Positions 30,806 to 40,269 of a stretch of 64,000 nucleotides of DNA are shown here, piece after piece. The position numbers and the translations under genes are program-made. Numbering within the stretch: the first letter of the stretch is position 1; each line of letters begins with the position of its first letter. The notes under the pieces were generated by a model. That model had not been told where the DNA came from, did no database searches, and worked only from the letters and a program-made list of their open reading frames with translations. Source of the stretch: Acidobacteriota bacterium (GTDB lineage: Bacteria; Acidobacteriota; Thermoanaerobaculia; Multivoradales; Multivoraceae); the NCBI GenBank assembly GCA_003388555.1, contig QQVD01000030.1, positions 112,078-176,077 on the forward strand, written 5' to 3'.

Positions 30806-33253
30806 TCACTCCCAGCGCAGAGCGATCGCCGGGTCGACCCGCGCGGCGCGGCGAGCCGGCACGTAGCTGGCCAGAGCCGCCGCCGCCAGCAGGACCAGCG
30901 GCACCGCCACGAAAGTGAACGGATCGAGCGGGCTGACCCGGAACAGCAGCGAGGCGAAGAGCCGGGTCAGCGCCAAGGCCCCGAGCATCCCGGCAGCGAC
31001 GCCGAGCGAGCACAGCACGACGCCGGAGCGGAGGACCTGGTTGCGCACCCCGCGCCGCCGGGCGCCGAGCGCCAGCCGCAGCCCGATCTCCCGGGTGCGC
31101 AGGGTGACGACGAACGACAGGACGCCGTAGACGCCGAGCGCGCCGAGCACCAGAGCGAGGACGGAGGCGAGCAGCAGCAGGGACATCGAGAAGGCGGTGG
31201 CAGCGCGCGCCTCGTCGGCCAGCTGCTCCATGGTCATCATCCGGGTGATCGGCACGTTGCGGTCGGCCGACCAGATCGTCTCGCGCAGCGCGCCACCGAG
31301 CGACGATGGCTCGCCACCGGTGCGCGCCAGCAGCATGAAGCCGCCACGCAGGCCGCCTTCGCCGTCTCGGTTGCGCAGCGGATAGAAGACCTGCGGCAGC
31401 ACCTCGCCGCGCAGGTCCTCGTCGACGGTGTCGCCCACCACCCCGACGATCTCGTACCAGTCTTCACCTTCGGCCTCGGGCGGAGCGCCCTGACGCAGCC
31501 GCTTGCCGACCGCCGTGCCGTTCGGCCACCAGCGCTTCGCCAGAGTCTGGTTGACTACGGCGACGCCGCGACGATCCTGCCAGTCGGCGGCCTCGAAACC
31601 GCGGCCCTCGAGCAGCGGGATGCGCAGGGCCTCGAAGTAGCCTTCGCTGACGGACTTCATGCGGAACACCGGCGGCAGCTCGTCCTCAGCGAGCGGATGG
31701 TCCTCGAGGCTGTGTCCGGCGCCGGTGCCCCTGCCCGACAGCGGCAGCTCGCTGGAGACCGCGGCGCGCTCGACGCCGGGCAGCGCCTCGAGCTCGGGGA
31801 TCAGCCGGTCGACCAGCGCCGCCACCTCGTCCTCGCTCGGGTAGTCCGAGGTCGAGAGCGAGGTCTGCAACGTCATCACGCCGCCGGGATCGAATCCGAG
31901 GTCGACGGCGCCGAGCTCGGCGAAGGTGCGCACCAGGAGCCCTGCGCCGACCAGCAGCATCGAGGCGAGCGCGACCTGCACCGCCACCAGGATCTGCCGC
32001 GTCTGCACCCGGCCGCGCCCCCAGCCGGCGCCGCGGGTGCCGTCCTTGAGCGCCGAGGAGAAACGGCTGGAGATCGACTGCAGCGCCGGCAGCAGCGAAA
32101 ACGCGACCGCGGAGGCCAGAGCCACCACGAGGGCGAAGAGCAGCACCGGCGGATCGATCGACACCGAGTCGAGGCGAGGCACGCCCTCGGGCGCGAAACT
32201 GCGCAGCGCCCGTAGCCCGAGGTGAGCGATTCCGACGCCGAGTGCTCCTCCGCTCAGCGCCAGCAGAACGCCTTCGAGCAGAAATGAGCTGGCGACCGTG
32301 ACCCGGCTGGCGCCGAGGGCGGAGCGCACCGCGATCTCCTGCTGGCGGCGCTCGGCCCGCACCAGGAAGAGATTGGCGACGTTGGCACAGGCCAGCAGCA
32401 GCACCATCGCCACCGCTCCGAGTGCGACCCACAGCCCGGTGCGCAGATCGCCGACCATGCGCTCGTGCAGCGGCATCAGGCGGGGGATCAGCCCGCTGCG
32501 AGCCAGCACCGGGACGGCCGGTTCGTCGGGAAAGTAGCCCTCCAGATCGTCGGTGACGCGGCGCAGATCCGTCGTCGCGGACTGCAGATCGGCTCCCGGC
32601 GCCAGGCGCCCGAGCAGCGACGTACCAAAGGCGCCGAGCGCTCCCGGCTGGGTCGGCATCGGCAGCGGCAGCCAGACCTCGGTGCGCTCGTCGGGGAACT
32701 GGAAGTGCGCCGGCATCACGCCGACCACGCGGCGCGCGGTGCCGTCGAGCTCCAGATCGCGCTGGAGCACGTCCTCGGCACCGCCGAAACGTTGCTGCCA
32801 GGCTGAGTGGCTGATCACAGCCACCGGCGCCGCTCCTTCCTCGGCGTCGCCCGGCTGCAGGCCGCGGCCGATCTGTGGCGCGGTGCGCAGCAGCGGGAAG
32901 AACGTGGGCGTCACTCGGCCGAGGCGCAGGCGATCGGGGACCTCGGCGCCGGTCAGCGTGATCATGCCGTCGGCGACGAGCGCCAGCTCTTCGAAGGTGG
33001 TGGTGACCTCGGAGTATCGGACGTAGAGCGGCGGCGAGGCGTTGATGTCCTCGAGGTCGAGCCCCGGCGCATCGTGGGAGATCGCCACCAGACGGCCCGG
33101 CTCCGGATAGGGCAGCTGCTGCAGCACGATGCCGTGCACCAGCGAGAAGATGGCCACCACCATGCCGATGCCGACGGCCAGCGTCAGCACGCAGATGACG
33201 GAGAAACCTGGCGCGCGCAGCAACCTGCGCAGCGCGACCTGGAGCTCGTGCAT
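30806..33253 (-). CDS. ABC transporter permease of the MacB/FtsX superfamily (ADOP-like)
   Basis: An 815-residue membrane protein. It starts with LRRLLRAPGFSVICVLTLAVGIGMVVAIFSLVHGIVLQQLPYP-type sequence (TM1), followed by a MacB-type periplasmic domain (about 50-270) and an FtsX domain of three helices (about 280-410). A second periplasmic region and second FtsX domain (about 690-810, ending YVPARRAARVDPAIALRWE) complete it. The doubled arrangement is that of the large orphan permeases abundant in Acidobacteriota, which usually lack an adjacent ATPase gene, as here. Cargo unknown; lipoprotein or macrolide-like efflux is the family theme. The ATG has GGAAGG 5 nt upstream. Confidence 0.9.
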   Translation of the reverse strand: MHELQVALRRLLRAPGFSVICVLTLAVGIGMVVAIFSLVHGIVLQQLPYPEPGRLVAISHDAPGLDLEDINASPPLYVRYSEVTTTFEELALVADGMITLTGAEVPDRLRLGRVTPTFFPLLRTAPQIGRGLQPGDAEEGAAPVAVISHSAWQQRFGGAEDVLQRDLELDGTARRVVGVMPAHFQFPDERTEVWLPLPMPTQPGALGAFGTSLLGRLAPGADLQSATTDLRRVTDDLEGYFPDEPAVPVLARSGLIPRLMPLHERMVGDLRTGLWVALGAVAMVLLLACANVANLFLVRAERRQQEIAVRSALGASRVTVASSFLLEGVLLALSGGALGVGIAHLGLRALRSFAPEGVPRLDSVSIDPPVLLFALVVALASAVAFSLLPALQSISSRFSSALKDGTRGAGWGRGRVQTRQILVAVQVALASMLLVGAGLLVRTFAELGAVDLGFDPGGVMTLQTSLSTSDYPSEDEVAALVDRLIPELEALPGVERAAVSSELPLSGRGTGAGHSLEDHPLAEDELPPVFRMKSVSEGYFEALRIPLLEGRGFEAADWQDRRGVAVVNQTLAKRWWPNGTAVGKRLRQGAPPEAEGEDWYEIVGVVGDTVDEDLRGEVLPQVFYPLRNRDGEGGLRGGFMLLARTGGEPSSLGGALRETIWSADRNVPITRMMTMEQLADEARAATAFSMSLLLLASVLALVLGALGVYGVLSFVVTLRTREIGLRLALGARRRGVRNQVLRSGVVLCSLGVAAGMLGALALTRLFASLLFRVSPLDPFTFVAVPLVLLAAAALASYVPARRAARVDPAIALRWE

Positions 33254-33456
33254 GCAGACCTTCCTCGTGTCCGTATTCGTCGTGCGGGCGGCCGGCCGTG
33301 CACGCCGGCCGCTTCGGACTCACCCCAATCCAACGAGGTCCCGGGTGCGATGTTTCGCCGGACGGCGCCCGGCGGAAGAGCGCCGGCGCAGCAAGCCGCC
33401 GATGACGAGCTGGGCAGGCGGCCGCGACCTGGCCACAAGGTCGATAGTCTCGCACC

Positions 33457-34581
33457 ATGCCCCGCACCGCTCTCGTGCTCACCGGTGGCGGCGCCCGCGC
33501 CGCCTACCAGGTCGGCCTGCTGCGCGCCGTCGCCCGGCGTTTCCCCGACTGGCAGTGTGACCTGTTCTGCGGCGTCTCGGCGGGAGCGATCAACGCCACC
33601 TACCTGGCGGTGCGGGCCGGGCACTTCGGCGCCGCGACGGAAGAGCTCTGCGATCTGTGGACCGGCCTGACGCCGGCCAGCGTCTTCGATCCCCAGCTCG
33701 GCATCACCCTGCGCTCGGCGGCGCGGCTGCTGAAGCGTTTCCTGCCCTGGCGCACCCGACCGCCGCAGCGCAGCGCCGAGGGCCTGGTCGACACCGCGCC
33801 GCTGCGCCGGTTGCTCGGCGAGGCGCTCGGCGCGCTACCCGACGGCTCGATCCCCGCTCTGCGCGCCAATCTCGAAGCCGGGCTGCTGCACGCTCTCTCG
33901 CTGACCACCATCGACTGGGCCACAGGGCGCAGCGTCACCTGGGTGGACGCCAAGGAGATCGAGCTCTGGCGCCGACCCAGCCGCGAGAGTCGCCGCAGCC
34001 ACGTGACCGTCGACCACGTGCTGGCCTCCTCGGCGCTGCCCTTCCTCTTCCCCGCGGTCGAGATCGGCGACTCGTGGCACGGCGACGGCGGCGTACGCCT
34101 CGTGTATCCGCTGGCGCCGGCGGTGCACATGGGGGCAGACCGCATCCTCGCGGTGTCGACGCGCTACCGCCCACCGGGCGAGCGCGACCCCGACACCGTC
34201 GGTTACCCGCCACCGGCGCAGTTGGCCGGCGTTCTGATGAATGCAGTGTTCCTCGATCAGCTCGACCAGGATGCCGAACGCCTGCGCGAGATCAACCTGC
34301 TGCTGCGCGGCGCCGTCGACGAGGAGACCCAGCTGCGCCCGATCGACCTGGTCTTCATCCGCCCCTCGCGCGATCTCGGCCGGCTCGCCGGCGAGTTCGA
34401 GCCCGAGCTGCCGGCCTCGATGCGCACCGTGCTGCGCGGCCTCGGCACCCGCCAGACCGCCTCACCCGACATCCTCTCGATGATCATGTTCCAGCGCGAC
34501 TACGTCGAGCGCCTGATCGAGATCGGCGAGGCCGACGCCGAGAAGCACGCCGGCGAGCTGGAGATGCTGCTGGGAGGTTAG
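33457..34581 (+). CDS. Patatin-like phospholipase
   Basis: A 374-residue lipid acyl hydrolase. The oxyanion-hole motif LTGGGARAAYQVG is at the very N-terminus, the nucleophile elbow GVSAG (Ser near 42) follows, and the catalytic Asp is in GDGGVRLVYPL. There is no signal peptide, so it acts in the cytoplasm or at the inner membrane face. The C-terminal 100 residues (DLVFIRPSRDLGRLAGEF) are helical. Its ATG start lies 203 bp from the divergent ABC permease start; membrane or lipoprotein housekeeping is a plausible common theme but not shown. No clear ribosome site. Confidence 0.88.
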   Translation: MPRTALVLTGGGARAAYQVGLLRAVARRFPDWQCDLFCGVSAGAINATYLAVRAGHFGAATEELCDLWTGLTPASVFDPQLGITLRSAARLLKRFLPWRTRPPQRSAEGLVDTAPLRRLLGEALGALPDGSIPALRANLEAGLLHALSLTTIDWATGRSVTWVDAKEIELWRRPSRESRRSHVTVDHVLASSALPFLFPAVEIGDSWHGDGGVRLVYPLAPAVHMGADRILAVSTRYRPPGERDPDTVGYPPPAQLAGVLMNAVFLDQLDQDAERLREINLLLRGAVDEETQLRPIDLVFIRPSRDLGRLAGEFEPELPASMRTVLRGLGTRQTASPDILSMIMFQRDYVERLIEIGEADAEKHAGELEMLLGG

Positions 34582-34901
34582 GGGGCAGGGGTTGGGGGTT
34601 GGGGGTTGGGGGTTGGACGGAGGGCACAGGGCAGAGGAGTCCTCGCTTCACGCGACACCCCCACCCAGCCTCCCCCTGAAGGGGGAGGAGCTCGGAGTTC
34701 GCGGGTTCGGGCTGGGCTCTGATCTCCAGTCTCTGGTCGCCCTTCCCTGTTCCCTGTTCCCTGACCCTGACCCCTTTCCCTCTTCTCTTGCCCCTCTTCT
34801 CTTGCCCCTTTTCCCTTTTCCCTTTCCCTTTTCCTAGCCCCTGATCCCTGACCCCTGACCCCTGACCCCTGACCCCTGGCCCCTGGCCCCTCGTCCCTTC
34901 C
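34582..34901. repeat. Composite G-rich / hairpin / C-rich repeat, copy 2
   Basis: Four tandem GGGGGTT-type heptamers (about 34585-34616), a core at 34654-34686 that differs from copy 1 by one base in 33, then pyrimidine runs and tandem CCCTGAC heptamers up to the end. It fills the whole gap between two convergent genes. The CCCCCTGAAGGGGG hairpin could act as a two-way terminator, though no T-run follows. Confidence 0.7.
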
Positions 34902-37900
34902 CTACCCCCCAACACTCGCCGACCACGCCGCCGTATCGCCGCCCTCGAAGCCGTCGCGGAAGACGACGCCGTCGAAGCTGTCGGGCACGGTGGAGAAGTG
35001 GCGGTGCACGCGGGTGACGTTGCCCTGCAGGTCGGCGACCTCGACCGTAACGGTCTCGTCGCTCACGTCGCCGAGCGGCGCGCCGAGATCGATCTCGAAG
35101 ACACCGTCGCCGAGGTGCAGGGCGAGGTCGGCCAGCTCGGCACCGGGCGGTCGGCCGGCGACCTCGAAGGAGGCGGCGACCGAGACGCTGGTGGGGTCGA
35201 TGCCGCTGTTGGCGTCGGCGACGCCGTAGCGGATGGCGCTCACGGGTTGGGGGTTCCAGCCGCCGCGCGGCGCGTCGAGGTGCAGCGCCGGACGCAGGTC
35301 GTCGAGCATCCAGCCGTACTCGGTCTGCGGTCCGTCGAGGTCGACCGGGGCACCGAGATCGATCCAGCGCGCGAAGAGCCTCTGCTCGTCGGCGCTCAGC
35401 GGCGTGGCGCCGCTTCCCGGCGGCGGCATCCGGGTGCCGGTGAAGTCGAGGTCGGCGTCGTTGGCATCGGTGCCCGCCGGCAGCGTCGAGGCGTCGCCGG
35501 GAACCGACTCGGTGGGATGGTCGGCGTTGCTCCAGCCGTCGAGGCGCTCGCCGAAGATCTTCCAGATCAGCAGCGAGCGTCGGCTCTGGAAGGCGCGCAC
35601 GTAGCGCGACCGGTTGGTCTGCCGCCAGGTGCCGTTGGCGATCACCGGAGGGTGACCGAAGTCGGCGCCGGTGTCTGCCGCCAGTCGGTAGTAGTCGCCG
35701 GGAAGCCCGTCGATCTCGGCCAGGTCGTCGAGCACGAGGTTGCCGGGTGGGCTCGGATCGTCCTGGGTGTGGCAGGAGACGCAGCTGCGCTGCAGCAGGG
35801 GCCGGATGTGGCGCAGGAACTCGACGTCGAAGACCGGCTGGGCCAGCTCGACGGTGATCGGATTGCCCTGCGCATCGGCGCTGAGCAGCGGCGTCGTCGC
35901 GGCGAGGTCGACCGCGGGGAAGCCGGGTTGACCCGCGGCGGTCTGCTCGAAGGCCAGCGGCTGCTGCGAGTGCGCGTGGCAGCCACCGCAGTCGACCCGC
36001 ACCTCACCGGGACGCACCTGATGCCAGGTCTGCGAGGCGTTGAGCACCAGGCCGCGGCGGTCGAGGGTCTGGAAGGTGAACGGAGTGTCGGCGGGGATCT
36101 TGACCAGGAAGCTGGTGTCGGGATTGCCCTCGGGATCGAGCAGCGGGCCGCCGCCGTCCGTCTTGCGCACCGCGACCTCGCCGAGGATGCGCAGCCGTTC
36201 GTTGGCGTGGCTGTCGAAGCGGCGGCCGGAGTTGGGGCCGTAGCTGCGGTGGGTGTTCGGCTCCATCGCGACGACGCGCACCGCCCAGATGTCCGAGTCG
36301 GAGTACAGGCCGGCCTCGGCGCCCTGGGTGCCCCAGTTGCTCGACTGCCCGTTCTCCGAGGTGTTGAAGGCGTCGAGGCCGTCGAAGCTGTTGGCCCACG
36401 AGGTCACGTGCCCGGGGAAGCTCTCCCGCTTGTAGAGGCTGCTCGAGCCGACCAGGCCGTGCGCGGTGCCGGCAGGTAGGGCCGGGTGCAGCGTGCCGTC
36501 GCCCGGCAGCCAGGGCAGACGTTGCGGCTCGACCACTCCGTGGATCGCCGAGTAGGGCAGCACGGCGCGCGGCCATGCCTCGTTGTAGGCCGGATCGTTG
36601 ACCAGCTCGAGCAGCTCACCCGGATCCCAGATCGGCTGCGCACCCGGCATCAGGTAGAGACCGGCGTCGTAGTACGGCAGCGGCGTCGGGCGATTGAGGT
36701 CGTTGGCCGGGCCCGGGCTCCACACCACCAGCAGGTCGTCGCCCGGTGCGGCACTCGGGTGGGTCAGTTTGCCTACCCGCGTGCTGCCGTCGCCGCCGAC
36801 CGGAGCCGCCTCGTCGTTGCCGTGGGTGAACGGCGTGATCGAGTGCAGGCCCCGCGGGGTGAACGGCATCTTGAACGGATAGAGGAAGCCGCCGCCCACC
36901 GTCTGCTGGATCGGCGGGTTGTCGGCCGGGAAGGCGCTGTGGAAGCGCGGCTCGCCGGGCGGCGGGTCGAGCGGCATGCGGTAGAGCGACCCGAATCCGT
37001 TGTTGTTGAGGTTGTAGTAGTCGACCACCACCAGGTCTCCGCTCGACAGCTGGGTCATGAAGTGGAAGGCCTGCGGCGAGCGGAAAGCGCTGATCAGCGG
37101 CGCCCAGCCGGTGCCGTCGGGGCGGATGGTCCAGATCCCCCACAGCCGGCGGTCGCGCAGGCCCTGGCTCTCGTGGGTCGAGAACATCAGCCGGCCGTCG
37201 CGCAGCACCGTCGGGTGCAGCGCGCTCGAGATGGTCATCGGCGCGACCGGCTCGACGTTGCTGCCGTCGTGGTCCATGACGAACAGCTGCAGCGTCGGCG
37301 CGGTGAAGCCTTTCGGCGGCTCGAAGGCGTTGCGGTTGCTGGTGAAGGCGATCTTGCCGCCCGGCAGCGGCATCGGCCCGAGGTTGAGGATGCCGTAGCC
37401 GAGACGGTTGAACTGCGGCGGCGGATCGAGCGGATTGCTCTCGTCCCAGTGACCGGCGCCGGTGTTGGGCGTGAACTCGCCGAAGGTGAGCTGCTCGACG
37501 TGGCGATCGGACAGGCGGATGCGGAAGATGTCGGCGCCGAGGTACGGCAGGTCGTCGCGCTGGAAGTTCAGCGCCCCGGGGCTGAGATCGTGGAAGAGGC
37601 TGTAGTACACCCACTCGCCGTCGAGCGAAAGCACCGGATCGGTCACCGAGCCGACACCACCGGCGACCAGCAGCTCCTGTGAGCCGTCAGGGTGCAGGAG
37701 CATCAGGTCGGCGCCGGGATCGGCACGAGCCGGATGGAAGACCTCCGGCCAGAGCGAGTTGTCGAGATCGCCGAAGCGCGGTTGACGCACGTAGACGATG
37801 TCGTAGTCGATGCCGTGATCCGCCGGTGCCGCGAGGGCGGGCACCGCGGCGAGCGCGCTCAGGGCCGGGAGCGCGAGACCGGTGGCGACCACCTTCCACA

Positions 37901-37997
37901 GCTGGATGCAGCAGGGCCGACGCCCGGAGCGACCGGAAGCGGCGGAGCGATCTGTGCGCTCGACACGACGGTGTCGACCACGAAGGGAGGGGAGCAT
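34902..37997 (-). CDS. Secreted di-heme protein with N-terminal propeller-like domain and C-terminal DGFE motif
   Basis: A 1031-residue exported protein. A long basic N-region precedes the signal helix (VVATGLALPALSALAAVPALA). Residues about 65-500 are beta-propeller-like with TolB/PD40 phrases (DPVLSLDGEWVYYS, GKIAFTSNRNAF, LQLFVMDHDGSNVEPV); similar domains occur in hydrazine-synthase-alpha-like proteins. Two c-type heme sites follow: CGGCH (670-674) and CVSCH (739-743). The C-terminus has an Ig-like region and ends VVFRDGFEGGDTAAWSAS plus VGG, matching the FG-GAP protein at 19361-20947. AGGGGA lies 7 nt before the ATG. A periplasmic or extracellular electron-transfer or catabolic role is likely; a true hydrazine synthase is not implied. 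Confidence 0.8.
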   Translation of the reverse strand: MLPSLRGRHRRVERTDRSAASGRSGRRPCCIQLWKVVATGLALPALSALAAVPALAAPADHGIDYDIVYVRQPRFGDLDNSLWPEVFHPARADPGADLMLLHPDGSQELLVAGGVGSVTDPVLSLDGEWVYYSLFHDLSPGALNFQRDDLPYLGADIFRIRLSDRHVEQLTFGEFTPNTGAGHWDESNPLDPPPQFNRLGYGILNLGPMPLPGGKIAFTSNRNAFEPPKGFTAPTLQLFVMDHDGSNVEPVAPMTISSALHPTVLRDGRLMFSTHESQGLRDRRLWGIWTIRPDGTGWAPLISAFRSPQAFHFMTQLSSGDLVVVDYYNLNNNGFGSLYRMPLDPPPGEPRFHSAFPADNPPIQQTVGGGFLYPFKMPFTPRGLHSITPFTHGNDEAAPVGGDGSTRVGKLTHPSAAPGDDLLVVWSPGPANDLNRPTPLPYYDAGLYLMPGAQPIWDPGELLELVNDPAYNEAWPRAVLPYSAIHGVVEPQRLPWLPGDGTLHPALPAGTAHGLVGSSSLYKRESFPGHVTSWANSFDGLDAFNTSENGQSSNWGTQGAEAGLYSDSDIWAVRVVAMEPNTHRSYGPNSGRRFDSHANERLRILGEVAVRKTDGGGPLLDPEGNPDTSFLVKIPADTPFTFQTLDRRGLVLNASQTWHQVRPGEVRVDCGGCHAHSQQPLAFEQTAAGQPGFPAVDLAATTPLLSADAQGNPITVELAQPVFDVEFLRHIRPLLQRSCVSCHTQDDPSPPGNLVLDDLAEIDGLPGDYYRLAADTGADFGHPPVIANGTWRQTNRSRYVRAFQSRRSLLIWKIFGERLDGWSNADHPTESVPGDASTLPAGTDANDADLDFTGTRMPPPGSGATPLSADEQRLFARWIDLGAPVDLDGPQTEYGWMLDDLRPALHLDAPRGGWNPQPVSAIRYGVADANSGIDPTSVSVAASFEVAGRPPGAELADLALHLGDGVFEIDLGAPLGDVSDETVTVEVADLQGNVTRVHRHFSTVPDSFDGVVFRDGFEGGDTAAWSASVGG

Positions 37998-38146
37998 GGG
38001 GGGATCCCCTGAAGATGAATATGCACATCGACACTAGCGCATATCAGGGCATGGTGGAAGCTCTCGCGGGCGCGATCGTCTCGCCCGCCGGATCCGCTTC
38101 CTTCCCTCCCAAGCCCCGGCCACGACGCCCGGGACCGCGGGCGGCC

Positions 38147-39208
<1,062 letters not shown>

Positions 39209-39465
39209 TCGTCGCTCCCGCGCCTGGCGGCGCCGTTCTGGTTCGGTGGTCGGCCGGGCGACGACTCGGCGAGTCCGCGAGTCGGCGACGGTCGGGTCGC
39301 GGCACGCGGGCCGGCGCGCGGTCCTCGACACTGCGGACGGCACCATGGGACCGTCGCTCGGTGGGAGGAGCCGGGGGAGCGCTCGACTTCGGCGTTGCCG
39401 GGTCGTGTGGAAAGTATCCTTCCAGGAGAGCGCAGCGGCGGCAAGCCGAGGGCCGGCTCCGCCGC

Positions 39466-40269
39466 TCAGGCCGCACCGAGGCGCTCACGCAACGCCTCGA
39501 GCATCGCGAACGCCGCCGCCGGAATCCGCCGGCCGCCGACGTAGGCGCGATGCAGGGTCTCCTCGAGCCCGTCGACGGTCACCGTCTCGGCCTCGACGTG
39601 GTCAGGGTCGGCCAGCTCGTCGAGAGGCACCACCATGACCGCCTCGCGCTCCTGCAGCGCCTCGACGAGGAGGCGCGGCACGGCCACCACCGCGGCGGTG
39701 CAGCGCCTGCCGATCAGGAGCTGGTCGTCGAGCTCGCCGACGCGCAGGGCGACCCGCACCTCCTCCGTGAAGTGCTCGCGCACCAGGGCCGCAGCAGCGC
39801 CCCAGACCGGATCGGCCACAGCGTCCTCACCCGGCCGTCCGCGATCCTCGGCCGCGTCGGCCTCGTCAGGGTCGTCAGGGTCCGGCGCGAAGAGATCGAG
39901 CGGGGCGAACCACTCGTCGCGCGGGTCCTCTCCACTCTCTCCTTCGCCGAGCGCCTCGCGCGCCGGCAGCCGCGCCTCGACGATCTCGCTCGCATCGACC
40001 GCCGGCTCGTCGAGCACCAGACTGACGCAGAGCGCCTCGTCGACCACGCAGAGCGCGATCAGGAAGACCACTCGTGGCTGCTCGCCCGAGCCCTCGACCC
40101 CGGCCGGCAGGAGCAGCGGGGCGCGGTCGGAGAACTGGGCTCGCAGGTCGAGGACCCAACTCGACAGCAGCAGGTCGGAGTCGTCGTGAGGGCCTTCGCC
40201 GCCTCCCGAATCCGGATCGCGATCGAAGTCGTCGTCCAGGTTCGCGTCGTCTTGCTCAGATGCACGCAT
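39466..40269 (-). CDS. Acidic protein of unknown function, coupled to glycosyltransferase
   Basis: A 267-residue, strongly acidic protein (runs such as DDDFDRDPD and [15 protein letters not shown]), without signal peptide or membrane helix. Two ordered parts are separated by the acidic linker: about 30-110 ([41 protein letters not shown]) and about 165-265 ([33 protein letters not shown]). I do not recognise a family. Its ATG overlaps the end of the glycosyltransferase gene by 14 nt with GAGGAG 6 nt upstream, so it is a real gene that is probably co-translated; an accessory role in glycan assembly is inference. Confidence 0.7.
   Translation of the reverse strand: MRASEQDDANLDDDFDRDPDSGGGEGPHDDSDLLLSSWVLDLRAQFSDRAPLLLPAGVEGSGEQPRVVFLIALCVVDEALCVSLVLDEPAVDASEIVEARLPAREALGEGESGEDPRDEWFAPLDLFAPDPDDPDEADAAEDRGRPGEDAVADPVWGAAAALVREHFTEEVRVALRVGELDDQLLIGRRCTAAVVAVPRLLVEALQEREAVMVVPLDELADPDHVEAETVTVDGLEETLHRAYVGGRRIPAAAFAMLEALRERLGAA

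Noticed and set aside
34902..37997. Hydrazine synthase alpha subunit
   Set aside because: Only the propeller-like region is reminiscent; no beta/gamma subunit or other anammox genes are present.
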